In this document: in pieces, positions 1 to 11,348 of the stretch
Layout: every line of letters begins with the position of its first letter
How positions within the stretch are numbered: the stretch's first letter is position 1
Source of the DNA: Taxillus chinensis
Lineage: Eukaryota; Streptophyta; Magnoliopsida; Santalales; Loranthaceae
Length of the DNA: 64,000 bases
NCBI GenBank assembly: GCA_023512835.1
Contig: CM042084.1
Span: 10,970,842 to 11,034,841, forward strand
Reading direction: 5' to 3'
Notes under the pieces: generated by a model
Told to the model about the DNA's origin: nothing
Seen by the model: only the letters and a program-made list of their open reading frames with translations
Databases searched by the model: none
Translations under genes and position numbers: made by a program

Positions 1-645
1 GATGGAGATGGGGCGAGAGAAGATGAAAATAGGAAACCGAGGAATGTGAGTGTGAGTGTGAGTGTGAGTGTGGTCTCTATGCCTCAACCGCTCGGGTATT
101 TATAATCAAAAACCTTGCGTACGATCCACGGAATTACGTCGCCAGTTTCCTATTTCACTACACCAACCAACATTTTCTAGGTTTCCAATTTGCTTTTCAT
201 TTCCGCAGAGACCTAGCCGACGAATTGACACGTGTTTCTTTTTTTTTTTCTTCTAATTTTTTTATTTACGTAGCTGTATTTCTTTTTTTCTTTTTCCATT
301 AAAAATTTAAAATTTAAAATTTTTTAGAAAGCATACTTAATAATTATTTTACAAAATATCCGTTCCATGAAAAATAGGTGTAACATTAATTTATGTTTGT
401 AAACATTTTTATCAATTTAAACTAAAATAAAAATATTATATTTTAATGTAATATGCCTATTTTGTTTGATATGCAATTATAGTTTTCAACCATTTATTGA
501 ATAATATTTTTAAATTTTTTATTTTAAATTTTTGTTTTTTAGAAGAATGTCACAACACTGAATGCATTTTTTTTATTAGTAACACTTCTATAAATACAAA
601 TGAGTTATCATAAGTTTAATCAACAATAAAATGCATGAAATCTAA
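1..645 (-). repeat. Inverted copy of the array gene's promoter and 5' leader
   Basis: Read on the minus strand, this stretch follows the sequence at about 1535-2063 upstream of the first array gene, including the TATA region, the cacgtgtcaattcgtcgg block and the T/A-rich upstream part. It is more diverged than the three direct copies: it has an expanded gtgagt repeat near 45-72 and an insertion of about 20 bp just before the TATA box. The two arms are separated by roughly 0.9 kb. The arrangement implies a divergent gene copy whose coding part lies beyond the left edge of the window. That last step is inference. Confidence 0.85.
97..105 (-). promoter_or_regulatory. TATA-like box of the inverted promoter copy
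   Basis: The plus-strand tatttataa is the reverse complement of the TATAAATA found upstream of all three array genes, and the same flanking tgattataaata context is kept. Transcription would run leftward, out of the window. Confidence 0.6.
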
Positions 646-1534
646 ATTAGAATTGACCAATCCCAACCAAGGTTGAATTAAATTAGTTTTTTAATCAAAT
701 TTTATTTTGGCCAATAGATACTTAAAAAGTATTTTGATTGTATTTGCATCTGATTATGAATCTGAGGTCCTGAGAGGTAAGTTTATCCATTTAAATGATC
801 TTTCGAGCTAAATAGAGTAAAATATTATATTATGAAAATGAAAAACAAGATATAATTAGTGGATGACAATTTAGTGTTTTTTTTATTTAAAAGTAATAAC
901 CTGATGGGTGAGTGAACAGTAATCAAGTAGGTTTTGAAAACTTAGGGATTGAGCTTACTTGTTGGACAAGTAAATGCTTAATAAACGGTGTTTGAGGGTA
1001 ACTATGAATTGTTAAACCTTAAAATTTATCTTATATAAAATAAAATATTTTTTAAATATTGGTGATGTGTAATTGCTTTAAAATAAAATTAAAACAAAAA
1101 TTGAAAATATATGGGAAGGAGAGAGAGAGGCAGCTAGGGCATGGGAGTCCATCATTTTTATTCATTCATGGAGCTAGATGTGGGGGTGTAAAGAGCAGGG
1201 TAGAAGGAAAGAAACATCAGACCTAGTGTTTTTTATAGTCTTGAATCATCAAACACCTGAAGAGAATTTAGACAAATGCAAGGTAGGCAGCTTCTTCTTT
1301 CGGTTAACGATTGTTAAAACCTGAGAATTGTGTGAAAGTGATTCTAAAATCTTAACTTGCGAGTTTGGTTAAATTTAATTAACTTAACAAGTTGAAGCTC
1401 TCTAAAGTTGTGAGTTTAAAGTGTAATGATGAATTTGTTTTCATAACATGATAATCAATATCAGGAAAATCTTAGATTTTGATATTTGATAAATAAATTA
1501 TTATAATTTTAGAAATTTTATATATATAATATGA
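646..1534. other. Unit upstream spacer, no gene seen
   Basis: This AT-rich stretch is the upstream spacer of unit 1. It is closely repeated at about 9985-10870 upstream of the second gene, and only its last part is kept upstream of the third gene. I see no conserved reading frame. Confidence 0.7.
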
Positions 1535-2063
1535 CATTATTTGATAGGATTTGTGGAATTTATTATCGATTAAACTTACAATAATTCATTTGTATTTATT
1601 ATTGGGTTGCTAATAACAAAAATTGTATTCAGTGTTGTGATATTCTTTTAAAGAAAAAAATTAGAAATGAAAATTTAATAATGGCATATAAAACAAACTA
1701 AGCATATCATATTTAAATATGATATTTTAATTTTGTTTTATTTTGATAAAAATGTTTGCAAACATAAAATAATTTTACAGCTGGATGCAGCGGATATTTT
1801 ACCAAATAATTATTAAGTATGCTTTCCGAAAAATTTGAAATTTGAAATTATTAATGAAAAAAGAAATACAGCTACGTAAACAAAAAATTAGAAGAAAAAA
1901 AAAAGAAACACGTGTCAATTCGTCGGCTAAGTTGGAAACCCAGAAAACGTTGGTGTAAAGAAATAGGAAACATTCCGTAGATCGCACGCAAGGTTTTTGA
2001 TTATAAATACCACACTCACACTCCTGGGTTTCCTATTTTCATCTTCTCTCGCTCCATCTCCAT
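1535..2063 (+). repeat. Right arm of the promoter inverted repeat
   Basis: This is the distal promoter of array gene 1 and the partner of the inverted arm at 1-645. It is also repeated directly at about 10870-11405 and 22300-22840. It contains an ACGTG core (cacgtgtcaattcgtc, about 1909-1924), a G-box-like or ABRE-like sequence. The third copy lacks part of this block. Confidence 0.8.
2002..2009 (+). promoter_or_regulatory. TATA box of array gene 1
   Basis: TATAAATA lies about 235 bases upstream of the first usable ATG. The same octamer in the same context occurs before genes 2 and 3. The leader that follows carries ATAATAGGCGA three times, each after a CT-rich stretch. Confidence 0.75.
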
Positions 2064-2242
2064 CTCCATCTCTGTTGATAATAGGCGATCATCTTCTCTC
2101 GGTTGATCTCGATCTCTGTTGATAATAGGCGATAGCTTAGCAATCAAGCTACGTTCTTCGTTTCTTATTTCCAAGTTTTAAGATTACTCTCTCGCTCTCT
2201 GCTGTGCTCATAATAGGCGACACCAACCAAACCACGTTCATC

Positions 2243-3253
2243 ATGTTTGGAACCCATAAACATCGCACATCCACTGCGTCTGCCTCCCTAACACTTGGCC
2301 CCGCAACAAACCCCACTCAAGTGCCGACGAGTAACGCCGAGGAGACCAAGAGCCTGAAAATGAAAAAGAAAGTAAAGTTTAATCCCAATGTGGAGATATT
2401 TCAATACAACCCAGACGATGATGATGACACTGGGTCCCTGCTTTTGGAGGCGGGAGACAAGGGAATGAATAACAGCGTTTCAACTGCACCAACATCAAGA
2501 ATGAAAACATATTGCAGAGATAACAGTATTAGAGAAGAGGGTGAGACACGTTTCACTGATCTGGGCGTTTATGTTTGTGATTTCTCTGAGACACCCTACT
2601 GGATGCAATCAGCCAAGGACAGTGTTCAAAATCCTGCACCCACTGAAGAGCTTAGCCCTGAGAAGTTTAATCCAAAAAAGTTGAACAGGAATCGGTCAGA
2701 GTCTGTCAGGAAACCCATAGAGAATCAGTCTCAATGGAACGCTTTGTTGATGCAGTCAGCCGCCGAGGACAGTATTGAAAATTCATTTCATCCCTCCCCT
2801 TCCCCTTGTCAGGAGCCGAAGGATGTGAAGTTTCATAAGAAAAGGTTGAATGGGAGTCAGTATTGTGCAAGTTCTGTTATGAAACCCATCCAGAATCTGT
2901 CTCAATTGAGAGTCGTGAAATCTAGGGGTGCGGCACAGTTTCTATTGCAGACTGAAAAGGATTCTACTGCATCAACATCGAGAATGAGATCCTACACCTC
3001 AAAGTACAAACACAAAGATTGTAGGGTCATCTATGGAGAAGAGGATGAGATACAAAGAAAACGTGAAATCAATTCCACCAAGACAGCATCCTCTCTAAAT
3101 GCCAAGGACAGTCGTGTGCGTCTCTTGCCTACTAAAGAGCCAATGGCCCAGAAGCTGAATTCCAATGTGCGATACAGGAGCCAATATTTAAACCCTGTAT
3201 TGAACCCAATTGAAAATCTCTCCCAGTGGAAGGCAGCCATAGCAACATCATAA
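2243..3253 (+). CDS. Array gene 1: unrecognised repeat-containing hydrophilic protein, 336 aa
   Basis: This is an intact single-exon frame. The open frame begins earlier at a GTG (2204), but no in-frame ATG lies between the upstream stop near 2138 and 2243. I therefore start at ATG 2243, which has A at -3. The protein is hydrophilic and Ser/Lys/Asn-rich, with no signal peptide or membrane segment, and is probably largely disordered. Three imperfect repeats (about residues 121-169, 170-229 and 283-333) each contain a DS near the start, a basic KKLN-like stretch, and end in P-I-E/Q-N-x-S-Q-W/L. A TSRM block occurs at 84-87 and 245-248. An acidic DDDDD run lies at 58-62. KVKF (43-46) and KDVKF (193-197) fit the RVxF phosphatase-docking pattern, but such short matches can be chance. 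Copies 2 and 3 differ at about 9 and 14 residues. The function is unknown to me. Confidence 0.8.
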   Translation: MFGTHKHRTSTASASLTLGPATNPTQVPTSNAEETKSLKMKKKVKFNPNVEIFQYNPDDDDDTGSLLLEAGDKGMNNSVSTAPTSRMKTYCRDNSIREEGETRFTDLGVYVCDFSETPYWMQSAKDSVQNPAPTEELSPEKFNPKKLNRNRSESVRKPIENQSQWNALLMQSAAEDSIENSFHPSPSPCQEPKDVKFHKKRLNGSQYCASSVMKPIQNLSQLRVVKSRGAAQFLLQTEKDSTASTSRMRSYTSKYKHKDCRVIYGEEDEIQRKREINSTKTASSLNAKDSRVRLLPTKEPMAQKLNSNVRYRSQYLNPVLNPIENLSQWKAAIATS

Positions 3254-4534
3254 TTCAAGCCCAAATATGGCAGCATTCTATGATTCTATTCTCTAGTTGT
3301 ATAGTGGGACTGAGATGATACTAGTAGTTTGTTTTTCGTTTGTTTTTTCAGAATTTATTGTATTCTTTCTAGCTGTATGTAAAGTGAAAATTTTCTATTA
3401 GCTCTGAAAATTTTCAATATTGTAAAATTTCAATTCATTCAGTTTATTAGTGCAAGAAAGCAATACTATTCTAGTTTGTTTTTTTCATTTTGTTTTGTTT
3501 TGTTTTTACTTTTTACTTTTTTATTTTTTCTGAAGGTAGTGACACTCCCTAATCACTCTCACGCGCAAATTATGAATACAAATAATTTCTTCTTAATCCA
3601 TTGCTAAGAGCCTACACCGCACAAGTAATTTACCGGCAAATGGTTCAAAATGTGCTTTCTCATTCTTTAAAAACTGCTGTACAACCAATGGTTGGAAGCA
3701 ATAAACCATACCAAAGACGAGTAAGGACATGGAACTACCAACTCATAAAGATAAGGGAGAAACAGCCGAACGTGGCTGGTGCATGAGAGATGAGGCTCAC
3801 ACCAAAGAGCCATACCAAGGCCAGCACGAGCAAGGCACTACAAACTTAAAAATGGTGAGTGCGATAGACTAATCATAGGTTCGTGCAAGATAGATTAAAC
3901 TTAAATCTAGGGCAATCGAAAGACCAACAAGAGAGGGACAATAAGAACTCACAAGGACGATGACACGATAGACTGAAAACCGGTTAGTGCAACGCAGATA
4001 AACCTTGCACCATAGCGCAGCAAACCATATGATAAGAAAGAGAGAAATAGAGCAATAAATGAAGAGGCTTGAAACAAGAGGAAGCAACCCATACGACACA
4101 AAACATTCATTAACGAACAGGAATGGCTAGAGTAACAGCCACCTGGAGCGTCTACAGTATATACATCCTACATGAGACTAGAGACCCACATCTTACTTGA
4201 CAGGGGAATGGTCAATGAAAAACAGTGTCCAATATTGAGAGAACTTGATACGATTGTATAAACAAGCAACTAGATTTCACTTCTCTTTGAGCCCAATAGA
4301 TAATTGAGATAGTAGTCGATTCAACCAACTCAGCCGTGGTGCCAGATAAGCTTACAGGCAAACCCTTGCTCCAAGAGCAAACTCACTTCTCTTTTTCATT
4401 TTTATAAAAACATGACTGTAATCATTCACTAGAACCCAGATTCATCCCATGATTTCTTCATACGTAAACATCAAAAACACAAGACATTCGTCACAGAATT
4501 TATTCAACAAGAAGTACTACATAGAATTCAACAA
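3254..4534 (+). other. 3' flank of array gene 1
   Basis: This stretch holds the 3' UTR (T-rich, with the repeated phrase ctctgaaaattttc) followed by sequence shared with the flanks of genes 2 and 3. Short frames on either strand shift between copies, so I see no conserved coding here. On the minus strand it is T-rich and downstream of the module's TATA-like box, so it could be a non-coding transcript converging on the gene. Confidence 0.6.
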
Positions 4535-5095
4535 GCATAACAAAGGCTTCCACAAGCCATTAGTCAGAGGAAATGAATCATTACAAGGACCAAACTGCAA
4601 TTTCATGAAAATTAAAACTCACAAGAACAGAATGCCGACGACTCATGTCTTTTCCTCCCGTGTCCTCTGTGTCTCCTCCTTTCTCTCACATTTTCTTCTT
4701 CTTCTTTTCCTTCAATTCGTGTCTGTCTGTGTCAACACCCCTTTCCCTTTCCCTCTTTCTGTCCGTCCTCCTTCCTTTCGTCTGTCCCTCCTCTTTTATA
4801 GCCGGTGGAGGGAGGGAGCAGGTGAATCAAGGGACGGCCATCGGCACGGGTTTGACTGTCGGCGTAGGGAGAGGCATGGCCGTCACTGTGATGGATCGAG
4901 CGAGAGATGCGGTTCCCGATTCTTCTCCCGATTTCATGGGATAAGAAAGATTTTCTTCCCTGATCTCCCGGAGTAGGGCTCGATTTGGCGCTGCCCTTTG
5001 TCTAGCGGAGCAAGGAGGAGAGTGAAGTGGTGCGGGGAGACGACCGGCGGCGTGTGGTGTGGCTTCGATTGGTGTGGGTATCTTAGGGATAGGGG
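4535..5095 (-). repeat. Conserved downstream module, copy 1, with minus-strand TATA-like box
   Basis: This module is found four times in the array (also 13837-14302, 19747-20270 and 25290-25860). On the minus strand it contains TATAAAAG (4793-4800) in a CCGGC-TATAAAAG-AGGAGG context. About 150 bases further along lies an ATG (4646) opening MSRRHSVL and then GTGAGT, a consensus splice donor. Unspliced, the frame stops after 21 codons. The layout looks like a promoter with a short first exon running toward the array gene. No downstream exon was identified, so its product is unknown. Confidence 0.65.
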
Positions 5096-5105
5096 GGTTG
5101 GTGGT

Positions 5106-5106
5106 G

Positions 5107-5190
<84 letters not shown>
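5106..5190. repeat. (TAA)n microsatellite, about 28 units
   Basis: This is an uninterrupted ATA/TAA trinucleotide tract. attggtgtgggtat occurs on both sides (about 5069-5082 and 5190-5203), so the tract sits inside a short direct duplication. The equivalent place in unit 3 (about 25855) has no tract. Confidence 0.95.
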
Positions 5191-5192
<2 letters not shown>

Positions 5193-5203
5193 TGGTGTGG
5201 GTA

Positions 5204-5757
5204 TTCGAATGCTTTATTACTATTCATTAATGAACTGAATGGAATATAAGTTTTATATTATGATATTCACGAACAGTTTATAAACAAATGTTTCTAAACT
5301 TGTTTACAAATACAATTACAAAATCGAAAAATCAACAAAAAAAAAAATCTATATCGTAAAATTATCCAAAAAAGTACAATTGATTAATTATTATACTGTA
5401 TTAACTTTGATTAATATATATAAGCAATTACTATATATAATTCACGAAAATATAATAATAATAAATAAATTATTGAAATGTAATATAAAAGTATATGCTT
5501 ATTAAATTATTTTTTTATAAAAATATATTTATATTTAATAAAATAATTTTTATACATATTAATTTCCCGTTCACAAATAATTTTTACAAACTGTTTGTAA
5601 ATACTTGTTTGTAAACATTCGCGAACATGTTTACGAATATAATAATGGTATTCGCGAACCGTTCGCGACTAATACTATTCATTAACGAATGAGCATAAAC
5701 GATTTTTTACCGAGATGAACACAAGTTTATTCATAAATATTTGATTCATTTATGGTT
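5204..5757 (+). repeat. AT-rich dispersed repeat with GTTCGCGAAC-like motifs, copy A
   Basis: This insertion is absent from the equivalent position of unit 3. It is extremely AT-rich, with recurring tacgaac and gttcgcgaa motifs forming near-palindromes (5630-5700). The reverse complement of the same family fills 63510-64000. It has no coding potential. It is probably a non-autonomous transposon or LTR fragment; I cannot assign the class. Confidence 0.7.
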
Positions 5758-6033
5758 CAATACAAAACCATGAGTAAGTGATAATAAAAATAATACTAAT
5801 AACAATATTTAATTACAAATAAAACACACACATAAAAATACATAAAGAAAAAAATGATGCAATACATCATTTATGGTTGGGTTTGAGGAGCCGCCTCGGG
5901 CGTTAATCGTCTTTTGACTATAATTTTTTTTTTCATTTGTCGCCAGAATTAGATGTGATCAATTGCTTTATTATTCAAATTTCATTCTCTATCACTTCAA
6001 ACAAAATCCATATGCTCATTGGAGGAAGTTATC
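5758..6033 (+). other. Unit 1 tail, left part
   Basis: This matches about 25868-26110 and 20600-20790 in the other units, and is interrupted at 6033 by the solo LTR. No gene is seen. Confidence 0.7.
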
Positions 6034-8583
6034 TGTAACGCCCCCAAATCTGGACTTCCAGACCGGGTGCGTTAGATAAATAAAATATTACAATTATATG
6101 AATAGTAATCTATTACTCAACATAAATTCGATGGTTTATTTATTACATCAAGACTCATCACAAGATCTTTAAGGTTTAGCGTTTAGAGACTAGGTGTTGA
6201 TAACCCATTATAGTTTACATGACATATAAATACTACATGCATAATCTTCTTATGATTTTATTCCAAGCATTCTGGACACCATTATCCTAGCATCCTTGCT
6301 TTCTCCTAGTTCCCTGGGGTTGGAAGAAAACATAAAGGAAATGAGCTCAAATAGCCCAGTAAGGTTAAAAGTAACGAATAATATATATGGAGAAAAATCA
6401 GCTCATGAAAGAATAAGAATATCTACTCATCTAGGTTCACCACCTAGATGTCATGCATAACCTTGTTATCAACCTGGATTGACACTCTCCAGTGATGTTC
6501 TTTACCCAATGCATTGGAGGTCTTTTCGGAACCACCCATAACATATTGCCAAACATAAAACATATCTTCACAAAATTTCAAACAACCACATCAACGGTAA
6601 ATTTCAACGTAAAGGAAGGTCTTACAATAATAGCCCCGATAAGAAAAAGGGTTATTCACCATTCAATAAATTAGATTACCAACCTTTCAAGAAGTGTCAA
6701 AGAAAGTTAATTATTAAATATCGAGATAGAAATATAGAGAAGAAATAGGAAATGAATTTCCACGTCGGAGATCGTGGTAAGGAAAGGGAGAGGGGATCCT
6801 TACTATCTTTTTTGTCTTCGCGTTTATAAACCTTGAAACAAAATTTAAAAGTTAATATTTTAGTTTGAATAATAATATTATTTTCATAAATAATATATTG
6901 AGAGACATATATAAGTATATTATGGTGGAAAAACTTCTCATGATAATAATAATAATCTATACGTATACATATACATATATAATATACGTATATACTATAC
7001 AATATACATATATATATTGAGGGGCAAAGCCATCCATAATATATATATGTATGAGGAGACATAGCCTTCCATGGAATAATAATAATCTATATACTCATAT
7101 ATACATATCATATACATATATATATTGAGGGGCAAAGCCATCCATAATATATATATATGTATGAGGAGGCTTAGCCTTCCATGGAATAATAATAATTTAT
7201 ATATATACATATACGTATTGTTTAATAAATATACATATATATATTGAGGGGCAAGGCCATCCATAATATATATATGTATGAGGAGGAAGAACATGATTAA
7301 TATATGCTTGAAATATTTACCTCTTGAAACTTCCAACAAGTGAGAGAAAGATTGAGAGAAGAGAAGGCTTGGAGGGCTATTGGGGTGTTAATAGAACTTT
7401 TTGGGAAGTATTTGGAGGAGAGTTTTGTGGCTTATTTGAATGGAAAGAGTGCTTGAGAAGGGAAGTGAGGCATGCTATTTATAGGTAAGGTGGTAGGTGT
7501 AATAGTGTGAAAAATAGTGTACGAATTTGACTTTGGCATTAAATTAAATTATTTAAAATATATATAATACTTTATTTTCCTCATATTATCTCTTATTAAA
7601 AACGTGGCTATCTCCTCCTACCATTTAAAAATGTTTTAAGACTTTTAAACCTAGAAGGTTCCTTTGGCATCAAAAGTCCACATTGGTGTACTCCCTACTA
7701 ATTCAATTATAACTTTTTTTAATTTTGTAGTTTTTGACAAATGGCCAATTGTATTGCATTAGTAACTCAAATATCTACAAATAGGTACCAATTTTATAAT
7801 TTTCACATGTGTATAACAAAAGTTATTGAATTTTAAAGTCATACTAAAATGTTTACCCGTTCACACTGAACCTATGTGTAGTATTTTAACTTCTGGAATT
7901 GATTGGCTTCATATTAAATTCTGAAATTTTTACACGTTTTAGCTAAGTGATAAAGGAACAAATGGGCTTTGGTTTCATGTCAATTAGATCTGTATAACTC
8001 AAGTTATGAATTTTTGAATGGGACCTCCAGAATCTGCCTCATTCAAATTTTTGGGCCTTACCTATGTTTTATTCTTTTGGTAAAGTTAAGGCTTGTAATA
8101 CTTACTTACCCATAGTAATTTGGTTTAAGAAACTAAATGACATAATATATAGCATCTAAACTTTTTATGACGTATAAGAATTTTTTTTTTTTAATAACGT
8201 ATTTAATATTAACGCGGATAAAATAATATAATTGCGTAATCAATAAACAATAAAGTAAGATAACATTATATTCCATGACTTCTTACTTTATAAACCTATA
8301 AAGTATAATATTATAAAACATTATTACATACTCATACCTATTTATAATAATTCAAACGGATACTATTATAATGATTAGTTACTTATTCCAACGGTTAGTT
8401 ACTATTCTAACTGCTAGTTACTATTCTAACGGCTACTTACTAGTCACATGCTACTTAAATAACTATATTGGGTACTTATTTTTATTGTGATAATATCTAA
8501 AATATTCTTTCTAACTATTTTTAGTAATGACATTATTATTATTACTATTTAAGGAAGAGCTTAAATTTTTTGCGGGTCTTACA
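6034..8583 (+). mobile_element. Solo LTR of a retrotransposon, 2550 bp, TSD TTATC
   Basis: It begins TGTAACGCCC and ends GGGTCTTACA, giving TG...CA termini and a short inverted repeat. It is flanked by a perfect 5-bp target duplication, TTATC (6029-6033 and 8584-8588). The uninterrupted unit sequence continues directly on either side, as in units 2b and 3, which act as empty sites. There is no primer binding site, gag or pol, so this is a solo LTR. The terminal sequence resembles plant Ty3/Gypsy LTRs; the family assignment is inference. Confidence 0.9.
7000..7290. repeat. Tandem repeat inside the solo LTR, about 110 bp x 3
   Basis: The phrase attgaggggcaa-gccatcc, followed by an AT stretch and then tatgaggag, recurs three times at intervals of roughly 108-120 bp. 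AT dinucleotide runs separate the repeats. Long minus-strand frames across this stretch come from the repetition and are not genes. Confidence 0.85.
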
Positions 8584-9984
8584 TTATCAATTTGTATACA
8601 CTTTGAATTGACATTAACAATCCTTTATTAACCAGCACAAACATACAGCAAAAAATAACAAAATATGTAATGTAGAATAAAAACATGGACAAAATTTAGG
8701 TACAACACTATGCTAATTCTTTTATTAATGACACTCACTAAAAATATTTTTTGTTTTCGTTATGAATAAACAGTGCAAAAGGCAAATAGAATGAAAGTTA
8801 AAACAATATATTATTAACTTTAAAACTATTTCTTATGTAACAAGATGACCTATAACCTTATCCCAACAAACGATGATCGACAACTTCTCAAACTACGGAG
8901 GTGATAACTATTGATAATTATAATACCAACACACAATATTACTTATCCTACAACACAGTTATCAATCACCATTCATATATTTTTATTATTTTTTAATATA
9001 TTTATAAAATTTTTAATAGGATTATAAGTTTTAAAATTTTTAAATCAAGGTTTTTGAATTAAAAGCTTTAAATATTGAGTTTTTTTAAGTTTTTAAGTTT
9101 TAATTTTCCACAATTTGAATTTTTATATTTTTTTTGTTTTTCAAAATTTGAGATCTAAAGTTTTTTTTTTTGGAAGTTCCTCTCTTTTTTTCATTTTATG
9201 TTTCATTTGTTTCAAAAGATCAAAAATATGTTTGATACATGTATTAAAAAAAAAGTTTCAAATTTTGAGTAAAAAAAACCTACTTTTTTTTTGTTTGGCG
9301 ACTATTTTTCATTTTGGTTTTTAAAAACAAATTGTTTCAAATGAAAAAATATAAAAGCACATTTTTGATGGTTTCAATTTTTGAATTGGAGACTATGGGG
9401 ATTTTTGCTGACAGAAATATATTGACGATGCTTAACTCTGTGGGACTGAATTAATTCTAAAAAAGGAGAAGAAGATTTGAAGTCCTAATGATGGGTAGAG
9501 GAAGGAGGCAACGATGAGTTAGTTGCACCATGGTAAGGAATGAATAATGGCGACCTATGGGTATGGTAAAGCACTTTGTTTAGTGGCTATGGAGGATTTT
9601 AGGATTACAAAGAAAATAAAGGGGAAAGAGAATAGACAAATGCTTTACTCGTTGGATTTTCTCTCTCTCCTAGGTTGTATAACTTTATCTGCGATCTTAT
9701 TTAAGTTGTCAAAGCTCGAAATTCCTATTCTTCTTCTTCTTCTTCTTCTTCTTCTTCCATAGAGGTTTCTTTTACATAAATGCATGGAGAAGCTTAAGAA
9801 AGAGTTGCGGGGTTGTTGTATGCTTCACTAATATGAGGGTGAGTTGCCTGATCTTCTCGAAGCTAATACCCATGATTCTAGGGTAGCACAAGGGCTACTA
9901 CAGACTGCGACGCGTGATAATATGACTTTTTTTTGACCACCTTTAAGGTGAGAAGGATGCGATGAATCATGTTTTTGTTTTGAG
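8584..9984 (+). other. Unit 1 tail, right part
   Basis: This is homologous to about 20790-21060 plus 21500-22060 in unit 2b and to 26110-26910 after unit 3. It is AT-rich with many poly-T stretches and a (CTT)n run at 9729-9757. Short frames here are not conserved between copies. Confidence 0.65.
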
Positions 9985-11348
9985 AGTTAGTTTTTTAATC
10001 GAATTTTATTTTGGCCAACAGATACTAGCGCAGTAATGTGTGCATTATAGAGAATTTTGATTGCATTTGCGTTTGATTGCGAGTCTGAGGTCCCGAGAGG
10101 CAATTTTGTCCACTTAAATGGTCTTTTGATCTAAATAAAGTATAATATTATATTATGAAAATGGAAAACGGGATATAATTAGTGGAGGGCAATTTAGTGT
10201 TTTTCTTCTTGATTTAAAAGTGATAACTTGATGGGCGAGTAAACAGTAATCAAGTGGGGTTTGAAAACTTGGGGATTGAGCTTACTTGTTGGACAAGTAC
10301 ATGCTCAATAAACGATGTTTTGAGGGTGACTATGAATTGTTAAACCTTAAAATTCATCTTGTATAAATGAAACATTATTTTAAATATTGGTGATGTGTAA
10401 TTGCTTTAAAATAAATTAAAACAAAAATAGAAAATATATGGAAAGGAGAGAGAGAGGCAGCTAGAGCATGGGAGTCCACCATTTTCATTCATTCGTGGAG
10501 CTAGACATGGGGGTGTGGAGAGCAAGGAAAGAAGGAAAGGAACATCAGACCTAGTGTTTTTATAGTACTAAATCATCTGACACTTGAAGATGATTAGGAT
10601 GAATGCAAGGTAGGCGCTTCTTCTTTCGGTTAACGATTGTTAAAACCTAAGAATTGTGTGAAAGTGATTCTAAAACCCTAAGTTGTGAGTTTGGTTAAAT
10701 TTGATTGACTTCTCTAAAGTTGTGAGTTTAACATGTAATGATGAATTTAATTTCATAACATGATAACCAATATCTTGATTCTAGTTTTAGGAAAATCCTA
10801 GATTTTGATATATGATAAATAAATTACTATAATTTTAGAAATTTTATGTGTATAATATGACATTAGCTAGGATTGATCCATATTCTGATTTAGATAGGAT
10901 TTGTGGGTTTTATTATCAATTAAACTTATGATAATTTATTTATTTTTATTGTTGGGTTACTAATAACAAAAATTATATTTGTTGTGATATTCAAGGACAA
11001 AATTTAGAAATGAAAAGTTGAAAATATTATTCAATAAATTATTGAAAACTATAACGACATATAAAACAAATTAAGCATATCATATTTAAATATAATATTT
11101 TAATTTTGTTTTATTTTGATAACAACGTTTGCAAACATAAAATAATTTTACAGCTGGATGCAGCGGATATTTTACCAAATAATTATTAAGTATGCTTTCC
11201 GAAAGATTTGAAATTTGAAATTATTAATGAAAAAAAGAAAAAAAGAAATACAGCTACGTTAATAAAAAATTCGAAGAAAAAGAAAGAAACACGTGTCAAT
11301 TCGTGTGAAAAAGGAAACATTCCGTAGATCGCACGCAAGGTTTTTGAT
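9985..11348 (+). other. Upstream region of array gene 2
   Basis: This is a direct copy of about 680-2000. It carries the same spacer and the same ctggatgcagcggatatt and cacgtgtcaattcgt blocks. It differs from copy 1 by small insertions and deletions, including loss of the block just downstream of cgtgtcaattcg. No gene is seen. Confidence 0.75.

Noticed and set aside
2204..2242. GTG start extending the array protein by 13 residues (also 11563 and 22985)
   Set aside because: Plant nuclear genes start at ATG; the first in-frame ATG is 39 bases downstream in all copies.
3869..4099. Minus-strand membrane-like small ORF, also near 13181-13421 and 24633-24860
   Set aside because: The frame shifts between copies and the hydrophobicity comes from T-rich DNA; no codon-level conservation.
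4449..4976. Plus-strand ORFs across the downstream module (also 13906, 19931 and 25356)
   Set aside because: They differ in frame and end between copies and read across the opposite-strand TATA-like box; low-complexity Ser/Phe/Arg content.
4934..5249. Poly-Leu and poly-Asn ORFs
   Set aside because: Pure translation of the (TAA)n microsatellite.
6697..7339. Minus-strand ORFs with repeated IYIL/YYYY stretches
   Set aside because: They are translations of the AT-rich tandem repeat inside the solo LTR.
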